NCBI RefSeq assembly: GCF_002906855.1
Contig: NZ_MINI01000048.1
Coordinates: forward strand, 434,001-498,000
Origin: Pseudomonas putida
GTDB lineage: Bacteria > Pseudomonadota > Gammaproteobacteria > Pseudomonadales > Pseudomonadaceae
Direction of reading: 5' to 3'
DNA length: 64,000 bases
Part shown: positions 51,950 to 61,204 of the stretch, piece by piece
Layout of the letters: each line of letters opens with the position of its first letter
Position numbering within the stretch: the stretch's first letter is position 1
Made by a program: the position numbers and the translations under genes
Notes under the pieces: model-generated
Seen by the model: the letters and a program-made list of their open reading frames with translations, nothing else
What the model was told of the DNA's origin: nothing
The model's database searches: none

Positions 51950-53239
51950 TTACGCCTGAGCGATCGCGGTTTCCAGGTGCTCAGCCAGAGCATCCCAGGC
52001 AATGTTCTGTTGTTCGCCCTGACCACGCAGGGGCTTCAAGCCGATTTCTTGCTTGGCCAGTTCGTCGTCGCCGAGGATCAGGGCGAACAGCGCGCCGCTC
52101 TTGTCGGCTTTCTTGAACTGACTCTTGAAGCTGCCACCACCGGCGTTGACCGCCAGGCGCAGGCCCGGCAGGCGATCGCGCAAGCCTTCGGACAGGCGCA
52201 GGCCGGCCAGTTCCGCCTGCTCGCCGAAGGCGCACAGGTAGACGTCGATGGTGCGGTTGATCGACTCGGGGACCTTGCCGAGGGTTTCCAGCAGCAGGAT
52301 CAGGCGCTCGATGCCCATGGCGAAACCAACGCCAGTGGTCGGCTTGCCGCCCATCTGCTCGACCAGGCCGTCGTAACGGCCACCGGCGCAGACGGTGCCC
52401 TGGGCGCCGAGTTTGTCGGTGACCCACTCGAACACGGTCTTGCTGTAGTAGTCCAGACCGCGAACCAGCTTGGTGTTGATCACGAACGGGATGCCAGCGG
52501 CGTCGAGGCGTGCCTTAAGGCCCTCGAAGTGCACGCGGGAATCTTCGTCCAGGTAGTCTTCCAGCTTCGGCGCGCCGACCAGCACCGCCTGGGTGCCCTG
52601 GTCCTTGCTGTCGAGGATGCGCAGCGGGTTGCTCTTGAGGCGGCGCTGGCTGTCTTCGTCGAGCTGCTCCAGGCGCGCCGAGAGGAACTCGACCAGCGCA
52701 TCACGGTAGCGGGCACGGGCTTCACTGGTGCCCAGGCTGTTGAGTTCGAGCTTGACTGCGTCCTGGATGCCCAGCAGGCCCCACAGGCGCCAGGTCAGCA
52801 TGATCAGCTCGGCGTCGATGTCCGGACCGTCCAGGTTGAACACTTCCACGCCGATCTGGTGGAACTGGCGATAGCGGCCCTTCTGTGGGCGCTCGTGGCG
52901 GAACATCTGGCCGATGTACCAGAGTTTCTGCACCTGGCCGTTGCCGGTGATGCCATGCTCCAGCACGGCGCGCACGCAGGCGGCAGTGCCTTCAGGGCGC
53001 AGGGTGAGCGAATCGCCGTTGCGGTCCTCGAAGGTGTACATCTCTTTTTCGACGATGTCGGTCACTTCACCGATGGAGCGCTTGAACAGCTCGGTGAACT
53101 CGACGATCGGCGTGCGGATCTGGCTGTACCCGTAGGTGTCCAGCAGGCCGGCGACTGTGCCTTCGAAGTAGCGCCAGAGTGGTGACTGCTCTGGCAGGAT
53201 GTCGTTCATGCCACGGATGGCTTGCAGCGATTTGCTCAC
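51950..53239 (-). CDS. hisS: Histidyl-tRNA synthetase
   Basis: Class-II aminoacyl-tRNA synthetase, 429 residues. It begins MSKSLQAIRGMNDILPEQSP with the class-II motif 1 region RTPIVEFTELF. Motif 2 is FRHERPQKGRYRQFHQIGVE (about 111-130), the HisA motif is LVRGLDYYSKTVFEW (about 258-272) and motif 3 is GFAMGIERLILLLE (about 308-321). The start is GTG 53239 with AAGGA nearby. It lies 24 bp after ispG and before yfgM, as in related bacteria. Confidence 0.98.
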   Translation of the reverse strand: MSKSLQAIRGMNDILPEQSPLWRYFEGTVAGLLDTYGYSQIRTPIVEFTELFKRSIGEVTDIVEKEMYTFEDRNGDSLTLRPEGTAACVRAVLEHGITGNGQVQKLWYIGQMFRHERPQKGRYRQFHQIGVEVFNLDGPDIDAELIMLTWRLWGLLGIQDAVKLELNSLGTSEARARYRDALVEFLSARLEQLDEDSQRRLKSNPLRILDSKDQGTQAVLVGAPKLEDYLDEDSRVHFEGLKARLDAAGIPFVINTKLVRGLDYYSKTVFEWVTDKLGAQGTVCAGGRYDGLVEQMGGKPTTGVGFAMGIERLILLLETLGKVPESINRTIDVYLCAFGEQAELAGLRLSEGLRDRLPGLRLAVNAGGGSFKSQFKKADKSGALFALILGDDELAKQEIGLKPLRGQGEQQNIAWDALAEHLETAIAQA

Positions 53240-53263
53240 GAAAAGTCCTTACGAATCTATGTG

Positions 53264-54373
53264 TCAGCTGCGGGCGATCAGCGCCGCGTCAGCTTCGACC
53301 TTTTCGGCCGCTTTCTGGCGGATGAGCTTCTCCAGCTCATCGACCAGGTTGTCATTGGTCAGCTTCTGCGCCGGCTTGCCGTCGATGTAGACCAGGTTCG
53401 GCGTACCACCGGTCAGCCCCACATGGGACTCCTTGGCTTCGCCAGGCCCGTTGACCACACAACCGATCACCGCCACGTCCAGCGGCACCAGCAGGTCTTC
53501 CAGGCGGCCTTCCAGCTCGTTCATGGTCTTGACCACATCGAAGTTCTGCCGCGAGCAGCTCGGGCAGGCGATGAAGTTGATGCCACGCGAACGCAGGTGC
53601 AGCGATTTGAGGATGTCGTAGCCGACCTTCACTTCCTCGACCGGGTCGGCCGCCAGCGAGATACGGATGGTATCGCCGATGCCTTCGGCCAGCAGCATAC
53701 CGAGGCCGACGGCGGATTTCACCGTCCCCGAGCGCAGGCCACCAGCTTCGGTGATCCCTAAGTGCAGCGGCTGGATGATCTGCTTGGCCAACAGGCGGTA
53801 GGCTTCGACGGCCATGAACACGTCGGAGGCCTTGACGCTGACCTTGAAGTCCTGGAAGTCCAGGCGGTCGAGGTGCTCGACGTGACGCAGGGCCGATTCG
53901 ACCAGCGCGGCCGGGGTCGGCTCGCCGTACTTCTTCTGCAGGTCCTTTTCCAGGGAACCGGCGTTGACGCCGATGCGGATCGGGATACCACGGTCGCGGG
54001 CTGCATCGACCACCGCGCGCACACGGTCTTCACGGCCGATGTTGCCCGGGTTGATGCGCAGGCAATCGACGCCAAGCTCGGCCACGCGCAGGGCGATCTT
54101 GTAGTCGAAATGGATATCGGCAACCAGCGGCACGCTGACCAGCTGCTTGATCTTGCCGAACGCCTCGGCGGCGTCCATGTCCGGCACCGAGACGCGGACG
54201 ATGTCGACACCGGCATCAACCAGGCGCTGGATCTGCGCCACGGTGGCCATGACATCGTTGGTATCGGTGTTGGTCATGCTCTGCACCGCGATGGGCGCAT
54301 CACCACCCACCGGCACATTGCCGACCCAGATTTTGCGGGATTCGCGACGTTTGATCGGAGATTCGCCGTGCAT
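53264..54373 (-). CDS. ispG: 4-hydroxy-3-methylbut-2-enyl-diphosphate synthase IspG (GcpE)
   Basis: Fe-S enzyme of the MEP isoprenoid pathway that turns MEcPP into HMBPP, 369 residues. The TIM-barrel part begins near SRKIWVGNVPVGGDAPIAVQ, and the [4Fe-4S] binding Cys lie in FIACPSCSRQNFD (about 266-278) and in GCVVNGPGEAKES (about 305-317). The C-terminal end carries the usual IspG block. ATG 54373 follows the rodZ stop by 3 bp. Its cluster requirement links it functionally to the nearby isc operon. Confidence 0.98.
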   Translation of the reverse strand: MHGESPIKRRESRKIWVGNVPVGGDAPIAVQSMTNTDTNDVMATVAQIQRLVDAGVDIVRVSVPDMDAAEAFGKIKQLVSVPLVADIHFDYKIALRVAELGVDCLRINPGNIGREDRVRAVVDAARDRGIPIRIGVNAGSLEKDLQKKYGEPTPAALVESALRHVEHLDRLDFQDFKVSVKASDVFMAVEAYRLLAKQIIQPLHLGITEAGGLRSGTVKSAVGLGMLLAEGIGDTIRISLAADPVEEVKVGYDILKSLHLRSRGINFIACPSCSRQNFDVVKTMNELEGRLEDLLVPLDVAVIGCVVNGPGEAKESHVGLTGGTPNLVYIDGKPAQKLTNDNLVDELEKLIRQKAAEKVEADAALIARS

Positions 54374-54376
54374 GAC

Positions 54377-55393
54377 TTACTGTCCCAACTTCAGGCGAGC
54401 GGTCTCGCCACTGGTGAACGGGGCAACATCGACGGCCTGGCCGTTGTAGCTGACCTGGGCGCCACGGGCAAAGCCCAGGCGAACCGCGAACGGCGGCTTG
54501 CCGGTCAGCTCGAGGTTGTCCCCCTTGCGCTTGATGGCGCTGAACAGCACCTTGCCGTTGCCATCGGACACTTGGGTCCAGCAATCGGCGGTGAACTGGA
54601 TTGCAACCTTGGCGCTACCAGCCGGCACGGCCGCAGGGGCGGCAGGCTCGGCGGCGGCGACGGCCGGCACGCTGGCAACTGGCGCGGCCGGCGCTACCGG
54701 AGCCGGGGCTGGTGTGACAGCATGGGCCGGTGCCTGCTGAACCGGCGCAGTAGCAGGCGCTGGAGCCGGTGCAGGCGCAGACGGTGCGGCTTCGCTGGTG
54801 GTTTCGGCTGCGGCTTCGACCGAGGCCGGTTCCAGTGGCAGCGGTGCGCTCTCAGGCTGCTGTCCCGCCGACACGGCCTGGTCTTCAGGCTCGTCCAGCG
54901 GGTGAATCTGGGTGGTGCCGTCGGCACTTTCGACTTCCACGTGCTCCAGCGCCATCTTGGCCAGGTCCTTGCCTTTCAGGCTGCCCTGGTCCTGCCACCA
55001 GATGAAGCTGCCGCCGACCACCGCGACCAGCAGCAACAGGGTGACACCGCGCATGATGTTGTGCGACAGGCGCACCGGCTCTTCGATACGACCCAGGGAA
55101 TGCACTTCACTGCCCTTGGCGTGGGTGCCGGTGTACCGGTCGAAAGCCTCGACCAGTGGTGCCTGGTCCATGTCCATCAATTTGGCATAGGCGCGGATGT
55201 AACCACGGGCGAAGGTATGCCCAGGCAGCTTGTCGAAGGCGCCGGTTTCCACGTGGTTCAGCGAACTTACGGTGAGATTGAGCTTGCGAGCCACCTCGGC
55301 TTGCGACCACTCCCGTTTCTCGCGGGCCTGGCGCAACAGGTCACCGGGGTTCTGGCCAGTCGCTGCTGCTACTTCGGGATGCGCGGCTTTCAT
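54377..55393 (-). CDS. rodZ: Cytoskeletal protein RodZ
   Basis: Transmembrane partner of MreB for rod shape, 338 residues. Order: a helix-turn-helix domain (about 15-80: GDLLRQAREKREWSQAEVAR, NLTVSSLNHVE), one membrane span (about 112-132: GVTLLLLVAVVGGSFIWWQ), a long Pro/Ala/Glu-rich periplasmic linker (about 170-265), and a C-terminal DUF4115 beta domain (VAIQFTADCWTQVSDGNGKV). The linker's low complexity is typical of the family. Its start overlaps the pilW stop (ATGA). Confidence 0.95.
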   Translation of the reverse strand: MKAAHPEVAAATGQNPGDLLRQAREKREWSQAEVARKLNLTVSSLNHVETGAFDKLPGHTFARGYIRAYAKLMDMDQAPLVEAFDRYTGTHAKGSEVHSLGRIEEPVRLSHNIMRGVTLLLLVAVVGGSFIWWQDQGSLKGKDLAKMALEHVEVESADGTTQIHPLDEPEDQAVSAGQQPESAPLPLEPASVEAAAETTSEAAPSAPAPAPAPATAPVQQAPAHAVTPAPAPVAPAAPVASVPAVAAAEPAAPAAVPAGSAKVAIQFTADCWTQVSDGNGKVLFSAIKRKGDNLELTGKPPFAVRLGFARGAQVSYNGQAVDVAPFTSGETARLKLGQ

Positions 55394-56151
55394 CGTTGCT
55401 CCGACAGGTATTGCTGATATTCCGGCGTACCGGGATAAAGTCGTTGTAATTGCTGGCCCACATCGGCCAGGGTGCCCTGCTCGTCGAATACCCGGGCAAG
55501 GCGGCTGCCCAGCAGAAGGCTACGGGCGCTGTGATCGCTCAACTGGCTGAAACGATCGTAGTAATCCCGGGCCGGCACATAATGCCTGTTTTCGTAGGAC
55601 AACTCAGCCATTTCCAGCAACGCTCTGGGCTGGCGTCGATTGAGTTGCAGGGCCTTGGTCAGATACGCGTGTGCCTGGTCGCGATCGTCGAGCTCCAGGG
55701 CCGTCAGGCCAAGGTTCTCGTACACCCGCGAACGTTCAGGATACAGGGTATCGGCACTGGCCAGGCGAAACATCTGCTCGGCTTCGGCAAAACGTTGCTG
55801 AGCATATAGGAAACTGCCGTAGTTGTTGCGAATTCGCGTGTCACCCGGGCGGGCTGCAAGCGCTTTTTCGAAGTGCGCCTGGGCAAGGGCTGGCTCGTCT
55901 TCGGCCTGGAACACCAGGGCCAGGGCCGCGTGAGCATCGGCATCCCCGGCATCGAGCGCGAGGGCCTTGCCCAAGGGGGCCTTGGCCTGCTGGGTCAAAC
56001 CTTGTTGCAAATAACCCAGGCCAAGCTGCGAATAGGCTCGCCCTGCCTCCGTCCGCCCCTGGCGGCTGGCCAGGGGATCGCTCGCGCCGCCCGACACGCA
56101 GCCGGCCAGCAGCGAAAGCGCAAGGATCGACAGCGCGGCGCGCAGGCTCAT
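55390..56151 (-). CDS. pilW: Type IV pilus assembly lipoprotein PilF/PilW (TPR)
   Basis: Outer-membrane lipoprotein that helps localise the PilQ secretin, 253 residues from ATG 56151. Lipobox LLAGC lies after a short signal (MSLRAALSILALSLLAGCVS). The mature protein has six TPR-like units, among them AYSQLGLGYLQQGLTQQAKA, AHAALALVFQAEDEPALAQA, RVYENLGLTALELDDRDQAH and ALLEMAELSYENRHYVPARD. A longer reading would run into rlmN and lose the lipobox. The gene is 13 bp after rlmN. Named pilF in P. aeruginosa and pilW elsewhere. Confidence 0.93.
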   Translation of the reverse strand: MSLRAALSILALSLLAGCVSGGASDPLASRQGRTEAGRAYSQLGLGYLQQGLTQQAKAPLGKALALDAGDADAHAALALVFQAEDEPALAQAHFEKALAARPGDTRIRNNYGSFLYAQQRFAEAEQMFRLASADTLYPERSRVYENLGLTALELDDRDQAHAYLTKALQLNRRQPRALLEMAELSYENRHYVPARDYYDRFSQLSDHSARSLLLGSRLARVFDEQGTLADVGQQLQRLYPGTPEYQQYLSEQR

Positions 56152-56164
56152 GGCAAGGCCGGAC

Positions 56165-57310
56165 TCAGTGACGCACGGCGCTGTCTTGCAGCTCGGCGTC
56201 AGCGGACAGCTGGCGTACCGCGATGTAGCGCTCGCTGCGGCGGGTACGGTCGTTGACCTGGCCGACCAGCTGACCACAGGCGGCGTCGATGTCGTCGCCA
56301 CGGGTGGTGCGGGTGGTGACGTTGAAACCACCGTGGTGCAGCAGGTCCTGGAAGCGGCGGATCGCGTTGTTGCTCGGCCGCTCGTAGCCCGAATGCGGGA
56401 ACGGGTTGAACGGGATCAGGTTGATCTTGCACGGTACGTCGCGCAGCAGCTCGATCATCTGTGCCGCATGCTCAGGCTGGTCGTTGACGTCCTTGAGCAG
56501 GGTGTACTCGATGGTCAGCACGCGCTTGCCGCCCAGGGTCGACATGTAGCCCATGCACGATTCCAGCAGCATCTTCAGAGGGTACTTCTTGTTGATCGGT
56601 ACCAGCTGGTTGCGCAGTTCATCGTTCGGCGCATGCAGCGACAGCGCCAGGGACACGTCGATGTGCTTGGCCAGTTCGTCGATCATCGGCACCACGCCCG
56701 AGGTGGACAGGGTGACGCGGCGCTTGGAAATGCCATAGCCCAGGTCATCCATCATGATGTGCATGGCGGCGATGACGTTGTCGAAGTTCAGCAGGGGCTC
56801 GCCCATGCCCATCATGACCACATTGGTAATCGCGCGGTCGATCTTGGCCGGGACGGTCCCGAAGGATTTGTTCGCAAGCCACACCTGGCCGATTACTTCG
56901 GCGGCAGTGAGGTTGCTGTTGAAGCCTTGCTTGCCGGTGGAGCAGAAACTACAGTCCAGGGCGCAGCCGGCTTGCGACGAAACGCAGAGGGTACCGCGGT
57001 CGTCGGTGGGGATGTAGACGGTCTCGACGCAGCTGCCGGAGGCAACGCGGATCACCCACTTGCGGGTGCCGTCGGCGGAAATGTCTTCACTGACCACTTC
57101 CGGGGGGCGAATCTCGGCAACGGCCTCGAGCTTTTCGCGCAAGACCTTGCCAACGTTGGTCATGGCCGCAAAGTCGGACACGCCAAAATGGTGAATCCAT
57201 TTCATCACCTGACCGGCACGGAAGCGCTTCTCCCCTATCGAGTCGAAGAACTTTTCCATTTCCGGCTGGGTCAGCCCCAACAGGTTGATTTTGCCAGTAG
57301 ATGTCGTCAT
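56165..57310 (-). CDS. rlmN: Dual-specificity 23S rRNA/tRNA adenine-C2 methyltransferase RlmN
   Basis: Radical SAM enzyme that methylates A2503 of 23S rRNA and A37 of some tRNAs, 381 residues. The SAM cluster motif is in GCALDCSFCSTGKQGF (CxxxCxxC, about 118-133); GMGEPLLNFDNV follows, and the second catalytic Cys is near the C-terminus in GDDIDAACGQL (about 355). The N-terminal accessory domain begins MTTSTGKINLLGLTQPEMEK. It is downstream of ndk and upstream of pilW on the same strand. Confidence 0.97.
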   Translation of the reverse strand: MTTSTGKINLLGLTQPEMEKFFDSIGEKRFRAGQVMKWIHHFGVSDFAAMTNVGKVLREKLEAVAEIRPPEVVSEDISADGTRKWVIRVASGSCVETVYIPTDDRGTLCVSSQAGCALDCSFCSTGKQGFNSNLTAAEVIGQVWLANKSFGTVPAKIDRAITNVVMMGMGEPLLNFDNVIAAMHIMMDDLGYGISKRRVTLSTSGVVPMIDELAKHIDVSLALSLHAPNDELRNQLVPINKKYPLKMLLESCMGYMSTLGGKRVLTIEYTLLKDVNDQPEHAAQMIELLRDVPCKINLIPFNPFPHSGYERPSNNAIRRFQDLLHHGGFNVTTRTTRGDDIDAACGQLVGQVNDRTRRSERYIAVRQLSADAELQDSAVRH

Positions 57311-57338
57311 GGATTCACCCTCACCCGTAAGCTTTCGC

Positions 57339-57764
57339 TTAGCGAGTGGTTACCTCGGTAGCAGCGAAGAAGTAAGCGATTTCGCGAGCAGCGGCAGCTT
57401 CGGAGTCCGAACCGTGAACGGCGTTGGCGTCGATCGACTCGGCGAAGTCAGCACGGATGGTACCTGGAGCAGCTTCTTTAGGGTTGGTAGCGCCCATCAG
57501 CTCACGGTTCAGAGCGATGGCGTTTTCGCCTTCCAGAACCTGAACAACAACTGGGCCGGAAGTCATGAAGGCAACCAGGTCACCGAAGAAGCCACGAGCG
57601 CTGTGCTCGGCGTAGAAGCCTTCGGCTTCGGCTTTGGACAGTTGCTTGATTTTCGAGGCAACGATTTTCAGGCCGGCTTCTTCGAAGCGGGTGGTGATCT
57701 TGCCGATTACGTTCTTGGCAACGGCGTCAGGCTTGATGATCGAGAAAGTACGTTGAACAGCCAT
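57339..57764 (-). CDS. ndk: Nucleoside diphosphate kinase
   Basis: Balances NTP pools by phosphate transfer through an active-site His. 141 residues, full length. His117 lies in the signature NAVHGSDS; KPDAV near residue 11 and the RGFFGDLV block are also present. TGGAG precedes ATG 57764. The gene is separated from the isc operon by a strong terminator, so it should have its own promoter in that short gap. Confidence 0.98.
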   Translation of the reverse strand: MAVQRTFSIIKPDAVAKNVIGKITTRFEEAGLKIVASKIKQLSKAEAEGFYAEHSARGFFGDLVAFMTSGPVVVQVLEGENAIALNRELMGATNPKEAAPGTIRADFAESIDANAVHGSDSEAAAAREIAYFFAATEVTTR

Positions 57765-57800
57765 GGAAAACTCCAGAATATTGAGTGTTACGAAAAATTA

Positions 57801-57823
57801 AACCCGCGAATTATACGCGGGTT
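57801..57823 (-). terminator. Intrinsic terminator of the isc operon
   Basis: On the minus strand aacccgcg/cgcgggtt form an 8-bp stem, followed by ttaattttt, a good T-run. It ends the iscX side of the isc operon 32 bp after the iscX stop. Confidence 0.88.
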
Positions 57824-57854
57824 CCAGGGGATTGCCTAACCTGCAGCGTCACGC

Positions 57855-58055
57855 TTAGTCGGCTTCTTCAATCCAGGCCGCCTGGATGGCCTCGAGCACT
57901 TTCTCACCGCCACGTGACGGATCGTCGCTGAACTCTGGCAACGCCAGCACCCAACGGTGCAGATCGACGAAATTCACATATTTAGGATCGACGTCCGGCT
58001 TGCTTTCCGCAAGCTGGATGGCGATCTCAAGTACATCAATCCATTTCAAGCTCAT
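57855..58055 (-). CDS. iscX: Fe-S assembly protein IscX
   Basis: Small acidic adaptor of 66 residues that binds IscS and modulates iron-dependent cluster assembly. ATG 58055 gives MSLKWIDVLEIAIQL, matching the family (LKWTD..EIA..L); the middle DPKYVNFVDLHRWVLALPEF contains the conserved DLH-WV. It is the last gene of the isc operon, 10 bp after fdx. An upstream extension of the frame overlaps fdx and does not fit. Confidence 0.95.
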   Translation of the reverse strand: MSLKWIDVLEIAIQLAESKPDVDPKYVNFVDLHRWVLALPEFSDDPSRGGEKVLEAIQAAWIEEAD

Positions 58056-58065
58056 GGGGCAAACC

Positions 58066-58407
58066 TCAGTGCGGCGCTTCGGCAGCGTGGTTGAGCGTAT
58101 ATTTGGGCAGCTCGATGGTGAGGTCATCCTCACCAACGGTCACCTGGCAGGCCAGGCGCGATTGCGCCTCCAGGCCCCAGGCCTTGTCCAGCATATCCTC
58201 TTCCAGCTCGTCGGCTTCCTCGAGCGAATCGAAGCCTTCGCGCACGATGCAGTGGCAGGTGGTGCAGGCGCACACGCCGCCGCACGCGCTTTCCATCTCG
58301 ATGTGGTGCTCGTGGGCCAGCTCCAGGATGTTGGTACCTGGCTCCACCTCAACCACCAGCCCGTCCGGGCAGAACTTCTCGTGCGGCAGGAAAATCACCT
58401 GGGGCAT
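58066..58407 (-). CDS. fdx: ISC system [2Fe-2S] ferredoxin
   Basis: Electron donor for Fe-S cluster assembly, 113 residues. Cluster Cys are visible at 42, 48 and 51 (ACGGVCACTTCHC) and a fourth near residue 88 (SRLACQV), the adrenodoxin-type pattern. Additional Cys46 and Cys53 are also usual in bacterial Fdx. It starts 3 bp after the hscA stop with GAGGAG there. Confidence 0.96.
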   Translation of the reverse strand: MPQVIFLPHEKFCPDGLVVEVEPGTNILELAHEHHIEMESACGGVCACTTCHCIVREGFDSLEEADELEEDMLDKAWGLEAQSRLACQVTVGEDDLTIELPKYTLNHAAEAPH

Positions 58408-58410
58408 CGG

Positions 58411-60273
58411 TTACTCCTCGATCTCATTCAGGTTGCGCCCGGCCAGTGCGGCTTTGACCGTCGAATCAAGGCGACGGGCGGCAAATGCATCGGTCACCTG
58501 CGACAGACGCTTGGTCTGCTGCTCGATGGCCGCGCCATCGGTGCCGCTGAGCAAATCACGTAATTCTTGCATCTGGTACTCGATGGCGACCCGCTCGTCT
58601 TCGCTGAGCAGGCGGTCACCGTCGGCATCCAGGGCGCCCTGCACCGCTTCGAGCAGGCGTTCGCCGTCGACCTGGTGCTCGCGCAGCTGGCGCGCCTGCT
58701 TGTCGGAGCCTGCGTGCTCGAAGGAATCCTTGAGCATGCGGGCGATCTCGCCGTCGGTCAGGCCGTAGGACGGCTTGACCTGGATGCTGGCTTCCACGCC
58801 CGAGCCCAGTTCACGGGCTGCAACGCTGAGCAGGCCGTCGGCGTCGACCTGGAAGGTCACGCGAATCTTCGCAGCGCCGGCAACCATGGCCGGAATGCCG
58901 CGCAGCTCGAAGCGCGCCAGGGAGCGGCAGTCGCTGATCAGCTCGCGCTCACCCTGCAGGACATGGATCATCATGGCCGACTGGCCATCTTTGTAGGTGG
59001 TGAATTCCTGGGCGCGGGCCACCGGAATGGTGGTGTTGCGCGGGATCACCTTCTCCATCAGCCCGCCCATGGTCTCAAGACCCAAGGAAAGCGGGATGAC
59101 ATCGAGCAGCAGCAGTTCGCCACCTTCGCGACGATTACCGGCCAAGGTGTCGGCCTGGATGGCGGCACCGATGGCCACCACCTGATCAGGGTCGATCGAC
59201 GTCAGCGGGGTGCGACCAAACAGCGCGCCCACGGCTTCGCGCACGCGCGGCACGCGGGTCGAACCACCGACCATCACCACTGCGCCCACTTCTTCCAGCT
59301 CGACGCCGCTGTCGCGCACGGCGCGGCGGCAGGCTTTCAGGCTGCGGGCAACCAAGGGCTCGATCATCGCTTCGAAGGCGGTACGGCTCAGCTCGCCCGT
59401 CCAGGCGCCGTGGCTGACACTGACAGTATCAGCGTCGGTCAGGGCTTCCTTGGCGGCGCAGGCAGCCTGCAGCAGCTGGCGCTGGGTGGCCGGGTCGAGA
59501 TCAGCGGAGAGGCCGGCCTGCTCGATGATCCAGCCAGCAATGGCGTGGTCGAAATCGTCGCCGCCCAGTGCGGTATCGCCACCGGTAGCCAGCACTTCGA
59601 ACACACCAGCAGTCAGACGCAGTATGGAAATATCGAAGGTACCGCCACCCAGGTCATAGATGGCCACCAGGCCTTCGGCATTCTGGTCCAGGCCATAGGC
59701 CACGGCAGCGGCGGTCGGTTCGTTGAGCAGGCGCAGCACGTTCAGGCCGGCCAGGCGCGCAGCATCCTTGGTAGCCTGACGTTGGGCATCGTCGAAATAG
59801 GCCGGCACGGTAATTACCGCACCCACCAGCTCGCCACCCAGGGTGGCTTCGGCACGCTCGCGCAGCACCTTGAGGATGTCGGCGGACACTTCCACCGGGC
59901 TTTTCGGCCCCTGGACGGTGTCGATGAACGGCATGTGCGACTCGCCGCCGATGAAGCGGTACGGCAGCTGCTCGCCGAGCTGCTTGACGTCTGCCAAGCC
60001 ACGGCCCATCAGGCGCTTTACCGACAGCACGGTATTCAGCGGGTCGCTGGATGCCGCTTCGCGCGCGGCCAGGCCGACTTCGTTGTGGCCAGCCAGGTAA
60101 CGCACCGCCGACGGCAGAATGACGTTGCCCTGCGCATCGGGCAGGGGCTCGCTGCGACCGCTGCGCACGGCAGCGACCAGAGAATTGGTGGTACCCAGGT
60201 CGATCCCCACCGCCAGGCGACGCTGGTGCGGCTGAGGGCTTTGACCGGGTTCGGCGATCTGCAGTAGGGCCAT
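58411..60273 (-). CDS. hscA: Fe-S assembly chaperone HscA (Hsc66)
   Basis: DnaK-type chaperone dedicated to IscU, 620 residues. The ATPase region shows VGIDLGTTNSLVA (about 22), DLGGGTFDISIL (about 205) and MVGGSTRVPRVREAVG (about 335); the substrate-binding region contains the HscA-specific replacement of some DnaK residues. The lid region ends LNEIEE. It works with HscB on the LPPVK motif of IscU. It lies after hscB with a 42-bp gap. Confidence 0.97.
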   Translation of the reverse strand: MALLQIAEPGQSPQPHQRRLAVGIDLGTTNSLVAAVRSGRSEPLPDAQGNVILPSAVRYLAGHNEVGLAAREAASSDPLNTVLSVKRLMGRGLADVKQLGEQLPYRFIGGESHMPFIDTVQGPKSPVEVSADILKVLRERAEATLGGELVGAVITVPAYFDDAQRQATKDAARLAGLNVLRLLNEPTAAAVAYGLDQNAEGLVAIYDLGGGTFDISILRLTAGVFEVLATGGDTALGGDDFDHAIAGWIIEQAGLSADLDPATQRQLLQAACAAKEALTDADTVSVSHGAWTGELSRTAFEAMIEPLVARSLKACRRAVRDSGVELEEVGAVVMVGGSTRVPRVREAVGALFGRTPLTSIDPDQVVAIGAAIQADTLAGNRREGGELLLLDVIPLSLGLETMGGLMEKVIPRNTTIPVARAQEFTTYKDGQSAMMIHVLQGERELISDCRSLARFELRGIPAMVAGAAKIRVTFQVDADGLLSVAARELGSGVEASIQVKPSYGLTDGEIARMLKDSFEHAGSDKQARQLREHQVDGERLLEAVQGALDADGDRLLSEDERVAIEYQMQELRDLLSGTDGAAIEQQTKRLSQVTDAFAARRLDSTVKAALAGRNLNEIEE

Positions 60274-60315
60274 GCTTATCTGAATACCTTAGGCGTCATC
60301 ACGGGCGACACCGGG

Positions 60316-60837
60316 TTAATCGTCGAGGCGCTCTTCCAGTTGGCGCACTTCTTGAGCGAGCTTGTCGAGGAACTGCATGCGGCGCATCAGGCGCTCGGCC
60401 TTGTCGCGCTCGGCAGGCACATCCCAGCAGGCGGCGAAATCCTCGTTGAGGGTGTCCTGGGCAGCCTTGAGGCGCTTCTTGAACACGGCCACGCCATCGA
60501 GGTCGGCTTCATCCTGCAGCTCTTCGAGCTCTTCGCGCCACTGCATCTGCTGCAACAGGAAATCAGGGTCATGGACCGTGACTTCCTGGGGCACTTCGTG
60601 GCCACCGATAGCCAGCAAGTAGCGGGCACGGCGCGGCGCACTGCGCAGGGTCTGATAGGCGTCGTTGAGAGCCGCGGACTTTTCCAGCGCTACCCGCTGC
60701 TCGCGTTCGGAGGCGTCGGCGAAGCGGTCCGGATGGACCTCGCGGGCCAGCTCGCGATAGCGAGTGGCCAGTTTGTCGAGGTCCAGGCGGAAGCAGGGCT
60801 GGAGGTCAAACAGAGCGAAATGACAAGGAGTACCCAC
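60316..60837 (-). CDS. hscB: Co-chaperone HscB (Hsc20)
   Basis: J-domain protein that presents IscU to HscA, 173 residues. The start is GTG 60837 (MGTPCHFALFDL), 8 bp after the iscA stop with GAGG just before; longer readings overlap iscA and do not fit. HPD lies at 35-37 (REVHPDRFAD). The C-terminal three-helix domain binds IscU. Order iscA-hscB-hscA-fdx is standard. Confidence 0.95.
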   Translation of the reverse strand: MGTPCHFALFDLQPCFRLDLDKLATRYRELAREVHPDRFADASEREQRVALEKSAALNDAYQTLRSAPRRARYLLAIGGHEVPQEVTVHDPDFLLQQMQWREELEELQDEADLDGVAVFKKRLKAAQDTLNEDFAACWDVPAERDKAERLMRRMQFLDKLAQEVRQLEERLDD

Positions 60838-60845
60838 GGCCAGCC

Positions 60846-61169
60846 TCAGACGTTGAAGCTTTCGCCGCAGCCACACTCACCGCGCACGTTGGGGTTGTTG
60901 AACTTGAAGCCTTCGTTCAACCCTTCCTTGACGAAGTCCAGCTCGGTGCCATCGAGGTACACCAGGCTCTTGGGATCGATGATCACCTTGACGCCATGGT
61001 TCTCGAACACCTGGTCCTCTGCGGCCAGCTCGTCGACGAACTCCAGCACGTAGGCCAGGCCCGAGCAGCCGGTGGTGCGCACGCCCAGGCGAATGCCCTC
61101 ACCCTTGCCGCGCCCGTCGAGGGAGCGGCGAATGTGGTTGGCGGCGGCTTCTGTCATGCTGATAGCCAT
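60846..61169 (-). CDS. iscA: A-type Fe-S carrier IscA
   Basis: Carrier that receives iron or clusters, 107 residues from ATG 61169 (AGGAG close by). The three conserved Cys are Cys35 (TTGCSGLAY) and Cys99/Cys101 (GECGCGESF). N-terminus MAISMTEAAANHIRR matches the family. It lies between iscU and hscB. Confidence 0.96.
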   Translation of the reverse strand: MAISMTEAAANHIRRSLDGRGKGEGIRLGVRTTGCSGLAYVLEFVDELAAEDQVFENHGVKVIIDPKSLVYLDGTELDFVKEGLNEGFKFNNPNVRGECGCGESFNV

Positions 61170-61204
61170 CGGAACTCCTTGAGTCTTACCTTGCAACGGG
61201 CGGC

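Noticed and set aside
53762..55417. 551-codon open frame antisense to ispG/rodZ
   Set aside because: Spans two certain genes on the other strand; a low-complexity Arg/Gly stretch mirrors the rodZ Pro/Ala linker.
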